NCBI RefSeq assembly: GCF_905220365.1 | Contig: NC_061153.1 | Coordinates: 4,112,001-4,176,000 of the forward strand | DNA from: Vanessa cardui | Taxonomy: Eukaryota; Arthropoda; Insecta; Lepidoptera; Nymphalidae | DNA: 64,000 bases | Reading direction: 5' to 3' | In this document: piece by piece, positions 43,991-55,287 of the stretch | Layout of the letters: every line of letters starts with the position of its first letter | Numbering within the stretch: position 1 is the first letter of the stretch | Made by a program: the position numbers and the translations under genes | The notes under the pieces: generated by a model | What the model was told of the DNA's origin: nothing | What the model saw: only the letters and a program-made list of their open reading frames with translations | Databases searched by the model: none

Positions 43991-46831
43991 GGTTAAGATG
44001 AAGGGTTAGCTTGTGAGAAAAAATAATGTTTCAAGCGGCTTCTAAATAATTCAATACTACCACTGTTTTGGATGGATTTCGGCAGGTTATTCCACAGTAT
44101 CGGAGCTCGTACTGTAAACGATTGCAGTCGAAATTTTGTATTACTCCTAGGCACATCAAGCATCGAAGTGATGCAAGAGCGCCTAGGGCGTATGGGAGTG
44201 GGTAGGAGGTTGATCCGGGAGCTAAGGTACGAAGGAGTATGCGGGCTATTGAGTATGTTGAAAAGGACCGAAAGGATGTGCATATCTCGGCGAAATCGGA
44301 TAGGGAGCCATTTAAGTTAAGCGCGGAGATGAGGAACATGGTCATACTTACGTAGCCCGAAAATAAAACGAATAGCGAGGTTTTGTAGACGCTCTAACTT
44401 ACTAAGTTGCTCCTCCGTCACATCTAGAAAGCAGGCATCGGCGTAGTCAATAATTGGGAGAAGAAGTGATTGAGCGAGCATAATTTGGGTATTGCAGCAG
44501 TGAGCAGTCCAAGACATGTTGCAGTCTATGATCAGGCCTAAATTTTTTACTTAGTCATGGTATGCTATTGGAACCCCAGCATACATGACACAGGGTACAG
44601 ACGACCAGTCTATTTTACATCTTAATCTACTGCTACCAACAATCATGGCCTGAGATTTGTCGGGGTTAACCAACAAACCAAAGGATTTAGCCCAGGACTG
44701 AACAGCCGAAAGATCATTAAGGCAATTAACAGTGTCAGACAGCTCACTCAACTCAAAATGACAATACAATTGTAAATCATCTGCATACAGATGATAGGGA
44801 GAAGAAATAACACGCGATATATTATTAATAAAAATAGAGAAGAGCAGAGGTGAGAGAACGCCACCTTGAGGAACACCGGCAGTAAGGTTTGTCCAATCAG
44901 AGGATGAATCCTTTGTTTTTACACATTGCCGGCGCCCGAAGAGATAGGAGTGGAACCAATTAATGGTAGTTGAAGAGATGTTAACTGCTCGGAGGGCACC
45001 GAGAAGAATGTCAAAATCAACAGAGTTGAAGGCACTGCTGAAGTCCAACAAGGCAATTACAGTAAGCTTGGTATTATCAATAGCATACCGGAAGCCGGAT
45101 TGGTAAGGACACAAGAGGTTGTTGATGGTGAAATAGGAATACAGTTGATTGTGAACCACAGACTCTAGGACTTTAGAAAGGATAGGCAGTATAGATATGG
45201 GTTGGAATTGCGAAGGGGAGGAGGGATTGGAGGTTTTTGGTAACGGTATGACATAGGCATTCCTCCACAGTGATGGAAAGACATTGCACGATAGTGAGAA
45301 ATTAATAATGTGTGTGATCACAGGTGCAATATCCTCCAGCACAGGAAGAATCATGTCTAGGTTGAGGTTGTCACTGCCGATGGTTTTCGTGGTTTTCGTG
45401 GAGATATAGATTCGTCTTTACGGTATCCTCCGAAACTGGTTCTGGTGGAAAGTGAAAGGGGGTAGGTTTGGTGGGACAAGAGGAGACAAATATGATAGGG
45501 TAGCTGTTTTAGTGTCATTATCTAGTGTTATAGGCGGAGTGGTAAAGTGATGATTTAAAGCATTGAGATCCACGACAGTTTGACAACAATCCGTGGTTTT
45601 GCCCACACCTAAAGACTGTAAGAATCCCTAAACTTACGCTTGAGAAAGATTCTGAAGCGTTAAGTGAATATAGCGGCGTTTAGCATCCCTACACATTCTG
45701 TTGCAGATGTCACGAAGTTTTTTGTATGCGTCTAGGTTTTCCTGCGATGGATTTTTTTTGTGTCGGGCTTTTGCTCTATCGCGTTTAGCCATGGTTCTTC
45801 TGATCACCGGCGTTAACCAGGGAGCAGGCGCGTGTTTCATTCGCACTGGGCGAACAGGTGCATGGACATCATATAAACGTATCAGTTCAGCAGTCAGTGA
45901 TTCAACCATGTCATCAATATTATTAGTTGACAATAGAGGCGCCCAGTCAATATTTTTTACATCCTCTCTCAAGCGTTCCAGGTCCATATGCTTAAAGTCG
46001 CGTCGTCTTGAAGAAAAACCTTGCCTCTAAACTTGGAAGGTCGCACTTTGTAAGTGATGAAAATTAGGTCGTGATACGAGAATGGAGAAGTCATTTGACC
46101 GTGAGAGAAAACAAAATTGGGGTAAGAGACAGTGATTAGATCAAGTTGTGTAGGCCTGCTGTTTGCAAAATAATGAGTTGGAGTAGTCATGGGAAGAAGG
46201 TTTCAATTCAAAGATGACATTAGCGTTTTCAAGCTTTGTGCTCTGGAGTCATTTTTCAAAAGGCATGTGTTTAAGTCACCCATGCATATAATGTGATCGT
46301 ACAACGGGACAAAATTTTCAAAAAGGCTTTCTAATGTGTTGAAATAATTTATCTTATCACTTGGACAATATAGCACTCCTAGCAAAATTTTTTTATGATG
46401 TATGACTATCTCCAAGAAAAGATATTCAAGATAGCCTGTGTATTGAGAAGGGGAAGATGACACTACACTGACACAGGAATGTTGCTGCGAAGGTAAATAC
46501 CAACGCCACCACCACCCTGAGCAGTGCGATCATTGCGGAATAACTGATAACCTGGAAGAGCACAATTGGTAGATGGAATTGACGGTTTCAACCAGGTTTC
46601 GGACACAAGAATTCCGTCAACCACGCCGGTACTAAAAGATGTGAGAAGATCAGAGTAGTGAGCTACTAAGCTCTGTGCGTTAATATGCACTAAGGAGAGG
46701 AGGTTAGTAGTATTATCAAATATTTTTGACAATGTCACTTCAAGTGTTTCAGAGTCTAAAATTGACGTGTTGTTGCTACTTGAAACACTCATAAATTCAT
46801 CTGATGAACAAGAAAAATATTCTTCATCCAA
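43991..46831 (-). pseudogene. LINE X ORF2: endonuclease-reverse transcriptase, many lesions
   Basis: The upstream limit at 46831 is where the frame opens (a TTG codon), so the true start is unknown. The endonuclease (LLSLVHINAQSL, ILVSETWLKP, GGGGVGIYLR) breaks at about 46463 and continues in several frames (MGDLNTCLL near 46265; PFSYHDLIFITYKVR near 46060). The linker (45987-45634) reads APWLTPVIRRTMAKRDRAKARHKK. The RT (45354-44551) has IPLPKTSNPSSPSQFQPISI, LLDFSSAFNSVD, AGVPQGGVLSP and the YADD site near 44790. The C-terminus is frameshifted near 44550 and 44320 but keeps ERLQNLAIRFIFGLRKYDHV. The gene is dead. Confidence 0.85.
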
Positions 46832-47203
46832 TTATATAAAATATATAATAAATTAAAAATATATATATCTATGTGTTTAAAATAAATATATGAGTATTTA
46901 AAATAAATAAATACAAAATTCCTAATTAAAAACGATACACAAACCTCAGACATAAGTTGACCTTTAAAAAAAACCATTACACTTAAGAAATGAACACACT
47001 TTAACTCCAATATAAATAAAAATAAAAGTAAGTTTTACCAAAAAACAAAATAATTAAAAGTAAATCTAATATTGAAATGACAAAAAAAAAAGAATAAAAA
47101 TGTAGTATACGTAAAGAAAGATAGATTTAAAATTTGTACAGGCTCAAAAGGTCAGAATCCATAGCAGTAAATTGTGACATTTGACATTAGTTGTTATTTG
47201 AAC
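46832..47203 (-). other. LINE X ORF1-ORF2 spacer (left part)
   Basis: AT-rich, without a coding frame. It joins 52777-52796 once the I-clade LINE is removed. Confidence 0.5.
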
Positions 47204-47217
47204 ATCAAATTAATAGG
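47204..47217. repeat. I-clade LINE target-site duplication, left copy
   Basis: ATCAAATTAATAGG, identical to 52763-52776. Confidence 0.95.
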
Positions 47218-47434
47218 TTTTCGCTTGCGTTAGCTTTGGTTGACACACGTGTTAGTGAGATATCTGTGTTATTAAAATCATTTTGTGTTGTTCTTTCAAT
47301 ATTTTTTTAGTGCAAATTGTTAATTTATATGGTTTCTGGGTTTTACTTACATTATTCGGTTTCGGTAAGTGTTAATTTTCTTTTAAGTATAGTTAACATA
47401 TATTAGTTAGTAAGTTAAAGTAAGTAGTTTAAAA
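47218..47434 (+). promoter_or_regulatory. 5' UTR and probable internal promoter of the I-clade LINE
   Basis: Begins TTTTCGCTTGCGTTAGC. LINEs of this type have internal pol II promoters downstream of the start, but I cannot identify specific elements, so this is inference from position. Confidence 0.35.
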
Positions 47435-48841
47435 ATGGATGTCGACCCTCCTCCTGAACCTCCCGATCCCGGGGGTTTGGAAACTGCTATTGACGGTTCG
47501 AAATCTTCCGCTCGGAAACGTTCTGGGGATAAATCCTCCGTTTCACCCGATTCCTCCTCTAAGAAGACAGTCACCCATCCCACTACCGCAAATCCTTCCA
47601 TCCAGACTATATATGTCAATCCCGCCTTTACTGATGGCCCTAAAAGTTACGCTAATGACGATAAGGGCCCATTCATAGTTCATGTCTCACGTGAAGTTGC
47701 TGACCCAGCTGCAGGAAACTCAATTCGTGCAATCAAATTCGGTCAATTCTTGCATAAACATAAAATTGGCTCCATTGTTAATGATGGGGTAAAAAATGTT
47801 GGCCGGAACAGAATAGAAGTACAATTTTCTACAGCTCAATCAGCGAATAACTTTTTAAATAACCCTATCTTGGAACTTTGTAAGTACAAAGCAACATTAC
47901 CAACTTACAATGTTACCAGAATGGGTCTTGTGAAGGGTGTACCGGTTGATTGGTCTATGGAGGACCTTCTAGAGTCTGTCGAGCTTCCTCATGGTTGTGG
48001 TGAAATTATGAAACTGAGACGATTGAATCGAAAAAATGTCAATGAATGAGTTGTGACCTGGATCCCAACTCAGTCTGTGGTTATAACTTTTAAGGGCCAA
48101 ATCCTGCCTAATAAAATTTATTCCTATCATACCTCCCTCCCGGTTGAAACCTACAATCTTCCTACCATCATTTGCTTGAACTGTTGTCGTTATGGCCACA
48201 TCAAGACACAGTGTAGATCCACACCCAGATGTTTTAAATGCTCAAAATCTCATACAGGTGACTTGTGTGAGGTTAATAAGGAAAACTCTACATGCCTTCA
48301 CTGTTCTGGTAAACACTTTGCCCCTGATAAAGATTGTCCAGAGTACTCACGGCAGCAATCAATAAAAATTGTTATGTCGCAGGATAACATCTCTTACATG
48401 GAGGCAGCCTCTCGCTTCCCAAACGTCCGCAGATCCTACGCTGAGATTGCAAAAGAAATGTTCTCCCCTCCTGTGTACACTCCGCCAAGCCCTAGTTGTC
48501 CCTCTAGCCTTCAATCTAAATCCGCCCCTCCTCCTAATAGATCATATAAACAGACCGTCTTCCGTTCTCCTCCTCCTAGAGTTCCTCTTGGAAAGGGTTA
48601 TGATAAACATGCCCACCAAGCTATAGTTGGTAATTGCTCCTCCTCGTCTCCAAATGGTTGTGCTCTGAATGTTGGTAACCCCTCCCCTCCTAATAACAAT
48701 CCCAACTTACTAGAATTATTAATTAAAACTCTCCTAAGCATCCTAAGTACATGTAATGAAATTCCTCTACCGTCCAACGTTGCCAATGATTTAACTCAAC
48801 TCTTTAATATATTTAAAAATGGCCCCAATCAGATTCCTTGA
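47435..48841 (+). pseudogene. I-clade ORF1: zinc-knuckle nucleic-acid-binding protein, one stop
   Basis: Starts with a true ATG. Proline/serine-rich N-terminus, then an RRM-like region (VHVSREVADPAAGNSIRAIK, FLHKHKIGSIVNDGVKNVGR). An in-frame TGA at 48047-48049 interrupts ...KNVNE/VVTWIPTQSV. Downstream are gag-type zinc knuckles: CLNCCRYGHIKTQC, CFKCSKSHTGDLC and CLHCSGKHFAPDKDC. A proline-rich tail follows. The end overlaps ORF2 by 23 bp in another frame. Such proteins coat LINE RNA. H1 ORF1 has the same architecture. Confidence 0.9.
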
Positions 48842-51800
48842 ATGGAACTGTAAGAGTGTCCGTCATAAGAAACCTGACCTCCTCTCTCTTATTAATTCTC
48901 ATAAACCTGTCATTGTTGCCCTCTCTGAGACATGGTTGATCCCCGGTTCCCGTTTTTGGATTCCGGGTTTTTCCTGTTTTAGGGATGACAGAAATGACGG
49001 GTATGCAGGTTGTGCCATCCTGATCAGGCACTCTGTCCCCTTTTCCCAAATTCCTCTTCCTCCTTTTAGCCAGCATATCAATGCCGTGGCTATAAAGGCC
49101 TTCAATATTTCTTTTTTATCACTTTACATTCCTCATCCTAATCCTTCTCTTGCTCCTGAATTACTCTCCATTTTCTCTTCCCTTCCATGCCCCATTCTTG
49201 TTATGGGAGATTTTAACTCCCACCATACATTATGGGGCTCCTATTACTGTGATGGATTTGCTCCCTTGTTGGTGGACATTGCTGAGGATGTAAATTTATG
49301 CATTCTTAACGATGGCTCGCCGACTCGTAGAGTTTACCCAAATCAGAATCCTCGTTCCGCTGTTGATCTAACCCTATCATCTCCCTCCCTATCCTCACAA
49401 ATCTCTTGGAATATCCTCCCATCATCATTTGGAAGTGACCATTTCCCTATCCTTCTTTCACTTAATAACAGATCCTTCACACTCATTAAATCATACCCAC
49501 TCTTAAAATATAGACTCAACAACGCTAATTGGTTAGCATTCGCTAACTCGGTTGATGCCATGTTGGACTTTCTCCCTGATTTTGTGAATGATGAGAATGT
49601 CGTTGCCTGCTACGAACTTTTTCTTAATGCGATCAAGTCCTCTGCTGATACCCATTTTCCTATAAAAAATACAAATAAAAAGACTTTGCTTTCCCCTCCT
49701 TGTTGGGATGAGGAATGTAAGGTCATGGTCCAACAGAGATCTGAAGCCGAAGAGTCATACACAGTCTCTATGACTCCACAAAATTTCATCAAATATCAGC
49801 GTATTGATGCCAAAATTAAAAGACTATTTTCAAAAAAGAAAAAACAGGGTTGGACCAACTTCTGTGAATCCCTCAGTCCTCGGTCTCCACCTCAAACAGT
49901 TTGGACAAATCTTAAGAAATTTCGTCGTTCCCTCAACTCAGAAAATCCAAATGCCAATAATCCCTCCATATGGCTTAATGATTTTGCTGCTAAGCTTGCA
50001 CCCCCCTTTGTCCCAGATAAGGATAGCTTTTTAATGTCGCAACCAACATCCGCATTAGATGATATGGATAGCCCCTTTACTCTCGCAGAACTCCATACAG
50101 CCCTTAAGGGACTTAAGGACTCGTCACCAGGGGAAGATGGCGTGCCCTACTCTTTCATAATTAACCTTAGTGATAAAGCCAAATGCGTCTATTTGAATTT
50201 AATTAATGCTTTTTTCTCAGCAGGAATCGTCCCGGAATCTTGGAAGTTCCAAATTATTATCCCCATCCTCAAACCAGGAAAATGCCCTTTGGACCCAAGT
50301 TCTTATAGACCCATTGCTTTATCATCTACATTAGTAAAAGTAACTGAACATCTCCTGAAAAACCGCTTGGAATGGATAATGGAAAGCAGGAATATTCTCT
50401 CGCTCTCTCAATTTGGCTTTCGAAAGGGTTTGAGCACTCTTGATAGTCTCAGCATTCTTACGACAGACATTCGAATAGCCTTTTCTAACGGAGAGTACCT
50501 TGTGGGTGTTTTTCTAGATATTACTTCTGCATATGATAATGTTCTTCTTCCGGTACTCAGGCAAAAACTGCAACAGCTGAGTATCCCTCCGAGGATTACT
50601 CATTTCATATGTAATCTGCTTTTTTGCAGATCAATTTCTGTTAAATACCAAAATTGTATTCTGCCCCCTCCGATTAGTCTGGAAAGGTCTCCCGCAAGGC
50701 TCAGTCCTTAGCCCTCTGCTGTATAGCATTTATACTCACGATCTCGAGTTGTCTGTTAATAATTTTTGTAACATTCTTCAATATGCTGATGACATTGTAT
50801 TATACCTTAGATCTCCTTCAGTCCAAAACTTAACATTGCAATTAAACTCTGCTTTGCATTATCTTGACCTATGGCTCTCTGACCATGGCTTATCTTTATC
50901 AGTAGATAAGACTCAGGCAGTTGCTTTTACACGAAAAAGGTTAATCCCCGTCTTTGATCTGTTTTGTGGGGATCAGCGTATGAACTTTGTCAATAAGACG
51001 AAATTCTTAGGCATCATACTCGATAACAAGCTGAACGGAATTTGTCACTCTGAGCATATTATCAAAAAATGTGAAAAAGGCATTAACGTCCTTAGAGCAG
51101 TCTCAGGTGTCTGGTGGGGAGCTCACCCCTATTCTCTCAAACTACTGTACAATGCAATAGTTCGTAGTCATTTGGACTATGGACTATTTGTTTTAGACCC
51201 ATTTAATAAATCTGCATCGGATAAACTCAATAAAATCCAACATAAATGCCTTAGAATAATTATAGGAGCTATGAAGTCTTCTCCTACTAACGCCCTGCAA
51301 GTTGAATGTGTTGATCCTCCACTTTAACTGAGAAGACAATTTTTATGCGGCCGCTTTGTGGTAAAATCATTACAGCTGTCCTCTCACCTTCTCTGGTCCC
51401 GTTTAAACATACTGTACCAACTATGTGATCGCCCTAATAGTAAATCTTTGCTATTAGACAGTTTTTTTAAATTTACAAAACTCCCTCATCCTATATTAAG
51501 ATTCAATCTTAATCCTCTTTTTTCCACTCCATTTACAGCTCTTGTCCATAATCCTCCATTTGTCACAGACCTTGGTCTAATCAAAGGAGCCCCTGATACA
51601 AATGTTAAGTTTCAAAGAATTTTTCATCAAAACTGGTCAAACCACCTCCAGATATTTACTGATGCCTCTAAAATATCCCCTGATAGCTGTGTCGGTTCAG
51701 CCTGTTGGATACCCAAATTCAAAATTATCCTCCAATTTAAATCCCCTCCTGAAACATCAATTTTTTCCGGTGAAGCGATTGCTATTCTGGAAGCAATCCT

Positions 51801-52512
51801 ATTTGCCCACTCACATAACTTAAGACAGACTGTAATTCTGACAGACTCTCTGAACTGCCTGCTCGCAATTAGGGAAAATCCGTTTCGTAGCAGGCGAAGA
51901 TTTTTTATCATCCTTAAGATCAGGGAAGCTTTGCTTGCCTGCCATCAAAAAGGGTTGGAAATATTATTAGTCTGGATACTAAGTCACTCTGGTATAACAG
52001 GCAATGACTCTGCAGACTCGTTCGCTAGATCTGCTATATCATCTGGTTTACCTAATCATTTTAAAAATTCTACTCAGGACTTGTGTGCTCTAGCGAAAAC
52101 TCACCTCGATAAATCCTGGAACTCTCTTTGGAAAGCATCATCAAAATCGAAGGGTAAATTTTATGCTTCTCTTCAACCAGACATTCCAAGGCGACCTTGG
52201 TTTTCACTTAACAGGCAAGCTAATCGTTCGGTCACCACAACCATCTGTCGTATACGCCTTGGTCATGCATGTACTCCCATACATCTGCGAAAAATTAAAA
52301 TTAGAGATCATTCTTTGTGTGAATGTGGTCTAGACGAAGGTTCCTTATCCCATATACTGTTCTCCTGCCCCAATCTCATATATCCTATGTACGACGTTCT
52401 CCCTCCTAAAGTCCCTCGCCCTATTAACGTTGAATGTTTGTTAATGTTTGATTTTATCCCATTTTGTAAATTTCTATGTAAATATATTGAACGTAATAAG
52501 ATTAAGTTGTAA
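48819..52512 (+). pseudogene. I-clade ORF2: endonuclease, RT, RNase H, two lesions
   Basis: True ATG at 48819. The endonuclease has IRFLEWNCKSV, VALSETWL, VMGDFNSHHTLWGS and SDHFPI, all intact. The RT has the S-P-G-E-D-G-V-P-Y block, SYRPIALSS, FLDITSAYDNV and, after a frameshift near 50690, GLPQGSVLSPLLY and YADD near 50785. A TAA stop is at 51325-51327. The RNase H (about 51650-52050) keeps its acidic residues (FTDAS, GEAIAILEA, LTDSLN, GNDSAD). A C-terminal zinc motif (CECGLDEGSLSHILFSC) precedes the end at 52512. Two base changes from open. Confidence 0.92.
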
Positions 52513-52762
52513 ATTATTTTGTGATTGTTGTTATGCATTTTAATAGTAGTTGCCTTATTTTATTAACTTTTTATGTAATTATTATTGTTGTGTTGTTTTA
52601 GGTTATGGGTCTCCAATTCGTCTAGTGCTATTATGCCTTCAAAATTAATTTGAGCATGTAATCTCGACCGAACCGATCAATCTCCATCGTGTCTTCTCCA
52701 TCGCACGTGACATTGGCGAAATAATCTGTGCCTTTTCGGCACTAATAAAAGCCATAAAAAAA
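52513..52762 (+). other. I-clade LINE 3' untranslated region and tail
   Basis: T-rich, ending ACTAATAAAAGCCATAAAAA, adjoining the TSD. Confidence 0.75.
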
Positions 52763-52776
52763 ATCAAATTAATAGG
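52763..52776. repeat. I-clade LINE target-site duplication, right copy
   Basis: ATCAAATTAATAGG; see 47204-47217. Confidence 0.95.
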
Positions 52777-52796
52777 ACAGGTAGTTAAAAATAAAA

Positions 52797-53645
52797 TTAT
52801 AAAACGTTAATATAGTTCAAAATAAAAGTTAAGTTACAGTAATATAAATTAACAATACCCTGGAATGTAAAAGACAGCGGCAGAGTGATATAAACCGACC
52901 GAATTGCGAAGTTATAAACAAAGTACCCGTGATCAGTTGATGTAATCTTTTTACGGGTATTGTTTGGAAGAAAGATGACAATTTCGCCGTCTACTGACCA
53001 ACACTTCTTTATTCCAACGTATTTCCGAGCTTTTACGAAAATAGCTTAACGGGACCTGGTCAGAAATTCTGTGACTGTTATTTTGGAACCCTTCAGCGCC
53101 GTCTTGGCCTTCCATACTCTGGAGCGAAAGTGTACGGAGGTGAAAAATTCGGTAGAAGATGCAAAGTGATCCGACATCTCTACGCAAAGCCAAAGGATCA
53201 AGGAGATCGGAAAGGGCTTGATCGTCGATAACTCGAGCCGCTCTACGTTGGATGCGGTCAAATGGAAGGAGCTGGTACTGGGGAGCACCCGCCCAGAGGT
53301 GAGAGCAGTACTCCATGTGAGGCCGAATTTGCGCCTTGTAAAGTTTAAGGCGATGGGCCGACATCTTCAATTGGCTGGTTAATACAGCTAACGTTTTCTT
53401 CATGACCTCTTCGCCTTGGTCTTCTTTAACACCATGAAGGAGAAGGACCTTCCTACGACACTGAGACTATGCGATCTAACCCATTTGCAACAATCTCGAT
53501 CTGGGCTTTGAGTAGTCCGAGCGATTTCCACACAAGGGACTTGAATGTGTAAAACTCGGTAGACAAGGACTTTATTGTTGGATGGTACTAAATTTCTTTC
53601 TAACTCTTCCATTCTTTGGCTGAACATCGCAAAAAGTTCCTCCAT
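52797..53645 (-). pseudogene. LINE X ORF1: FP-type protein with an RT segment replacing its middle
   Basis: Starts with a true ATG at 53645 (MEELFAMFSQRMEELERN, a coiled-coil start). After a frameshift it reads RRKVLLLHGVKEDQ-like FP-type sequence to LAVLTSQLKM at about 53362. From 53358 to 53140 the sequence instead reads as the C-terminal part of a LINE reverse transcriptase (LKLYKAQIRPHMEYCSHLWA, PFDRIQRRAARVIDD, LALRRDVGSLCIFYRIFH). From about 53146, in another frame, FP-type ORF1 resumes (TSVHFRSRVWKAKTALKG, a TAA at 53046, then KKCWSVDGEIVIFLPNN). It ends at a TAA at 52797. Position relative to ORF2 fits an ORF1. The chimera is described in the findings. Confidence 0.7.
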
Positions 53646-53778
53646 CCCTTTAACCAGCTGTTCAGGAGTATGTATTTCTCAGTGGTGTAATAACTTATGT
53701 GAAAGTTTAGTGATGGTCCACTAATGCTTAGGTAGTGTAAGTATTAAAACATAGGCACTAGGTATTTAATAAAATTAA
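53646..53778 (-). other. LINE X 5' untranslated region
   Basis: 133 bp between the ORF1 ATG and the 5' end of LINE X at the right ATAAAG copy. No further feature seen. Confidence 0.45.
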
Positions 53779-53784
53779 ATAAAG
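53779..53784. repeat. LINE X target-site duplication, right copy (ATAAAG)
   Basis: See 43613-43618. Confidence 0.6.
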
Positions 53785-54180
53785 ATAGAGCTTTGAAAAG
53801 TACGACTGTTTATTTTCACATCTACCCGCAGACAGTGGTTTGTGTAACAGGTAAAGAAATGTTGCCGAAACAATTTAAAATGGCTAAACTTTTGCAAGCA
53901 CAAAATATCGTTAATATTACTAATATACGATGGAAAAGTCCGTTTAAGATACTAATCCATTTTGAAGTTAAAAATAGCGCAAAAATGTTAATAGATTGCA
54001 AAAAAATTATGGATCTAGGATTAAGATATCAATTTACTAATGAGTTGAATTTTTCCTATGGAATTATCAGAAATATTGATTAAGATGTTGAAGAAGAAGA
54101 AATTAAAGACAATTTAGTAAGCGACTGTGAAATTTTATCAATTCGAAGACTGAAACGCATGAATTATTCAGGAAAATGAA
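53785..54180 (+). pseudogene. H1 ORF1, middle part
   Basis: H1 ORF1 after LINE X: KEMLPKQFKMAKLLQAQNI, RWKSPFKILIHFEVKNSAKM, LRYQFTNELNFSYG and DCEILSIRRLKRMN, an RRM-like region that precedes the zinc knuckles in this ORF1 type. There is a TAA at about 54081-54083. At 54180 it is cut by element Z-B. It continues at 56766. Confidence 0.7.
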
Positions 54181-54425
54181 TAAAATAAAAAAAATCTAAT
54201 CAATTTATTAATAAAATATAAAGTAAACTTCACAAAGAAGTTTTTGAATCGTCAACAATTAAATACTACCACCGTTTCGGATAGCAACTTCTAGCGAGAA
54301 GAAACGGCAAGAAACTCGCATAGTTGCTCGTTTTAAATAAACAGATTTACAATGCTGTTATAAATGTGCAATTTACAGTAATTAGTGTTAGGACACTAAT
54401 TACTGTAAATTGATGGAACCCGAGC

Positions 54426-55145
54426 CTATCTCCAGGCGTTTCTTTCTAAAATGTACTCTTTTAATGAATAATATGATTTATTTATTAATTTAGTCTCAAT
54501 AATCTTTTTAAATTTTGAGAATGGTAAATTTATTATATTTTCCGGTATCTTATTATATATGCGTATACCATTGCCCAAAAACGTTCTATTTACCGTATGC
54601 AAACGGAAACTGGGGGTTACAAGTTTATTCTTATTTCTTGTATTAATAGTATGTATATCAGCATTGATGGAATATTTTTTTATAATCTTTTGTATAAACA
54701 TTATATTATCATAAATACATATATTGTGAAGCAGCCGTTAATACACCAATTTCTTTAAATTTCTCGCGTAATGATGTCCTAGAGTTAATATTGTAAATAG
54801 ATCTGATAGCTCTTTTCTGTAGAATAAAAACAACTTCAATGTCTGCTGCATTACCCCATAACAACATTCCATATGACATAAGTGTGTGATATCTGTGAAA
54901 ATTACTAAAATAAATTAGTCTAGCAGTATTTATGTCCGTGAGTTTTCTAATTATTTTTATTGCATAAATGACACTACTTAGTTTCCTTGCTAGGGCATAC
55001 AAATGGGTGCCCCACTGCAGTTTGGAGTCAAGGGTTATCCCTAAAAAGACCGTTGACTCAACAAACTCAAGCCTTTCATTTTTCAAAGTGATTGCAGAAG
55101 GATTTGATTTGACATTTGGCAAGGAAAACTAAAACACATTTAAAT
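54426..55145 (-). pseudogene. Z-B ORF2, RT thumb and C-terminus
   Basis: Aligns by eye with Z1 5110-5841: SLPNVKSNPS, GITLDSKLQWGTHLYALARK, LTDINTARLIYFSNFHR, WGNAADIEVVFILQKRAIR, and a closing SYYSLKEYILERNAWR. A frameshift separates the two open pieces at about 54705. The catalytic RT motifs are not present. Confidence 0.8.
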
Positions 55146-55193
55146 AAAACTAATTATAACGGATGAATCGCGTATATTAATTATTTTTAAACA

Positions 55194-55235
55194 TCCCGAC
55201 GTTTCGAGCACTTTGCAGTGTTCGTGGTCACGGGT
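55194..55235 (-). ncRNA. Hammerhead-ribozyme-like motif in Penelope 3' region
   Basis: On the minus strand the sequence contains ACCCGTGACCACGA, a hairpin ACACTGCAAAGTGCT, then CGAAACGTC and GGGAT. CCC/GGG could form stem I, the hairpin stem II, and GAAAC-GTC the end of the core with a minimal stem III. Penelope-like elements are known to carry minimal hammerhead ribozymes. However, the canonical CUGANGA is not exact here (extra bases), so it may be inactive or only derived. Confidence 0.4.
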
Positions 55236-55287
55236 AGACTAAGATGACATTTGTCTATTTGAAGAACAAAGGAAATATTATTTACAA

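Larger units (their letters stand above)
47218..52762 (+). mobile_element. Full-length I-clade LINE with RNase H
   Basis: 5545-bp insertion bounded by the perfect 14-bp TSD ATCAAATTAATAGG. 5' UTR 47218-47434, ORF1 47435-48841, ORF2 48819-52512, 3' UTR, and an AATAAAAGCCATAAAAAAA tail ending at 52762. Only four lesions are visible: one stop in ORF1, and one frameshift and one stop in ORF2, with everything else open. It is younger than LINE X, into which it inserted. Confidence 0.95.
43619..53778 (-). mobile_element. LINE X: near-full-length CR1/L2-group LINE, split by an I-clade LINE
   Basis: Minus-strand LINE with a chimeric ORF1 (53645-52797), a spacer, ORF2 (46831-43991), a 3' UTR and an AATAAAGAATATAAAAAAAA tail ending at 43619. 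Without the 5.56 kb I-clade insertion and its TSD it is about 4.6 kb. A second family member, X2, is at 58619-62256. The family has a YADDLQLY reverse-transcriptase site and the RLQNLAIRFIFGLRKYDHV C-terminal block; its exact clade is uncertain. Confidence 0.75.

Noticed and set aside
45701..46030. Plus-strand frame of 109 codons
   Set aside because: Antisense shadow of the LINE X linker region.
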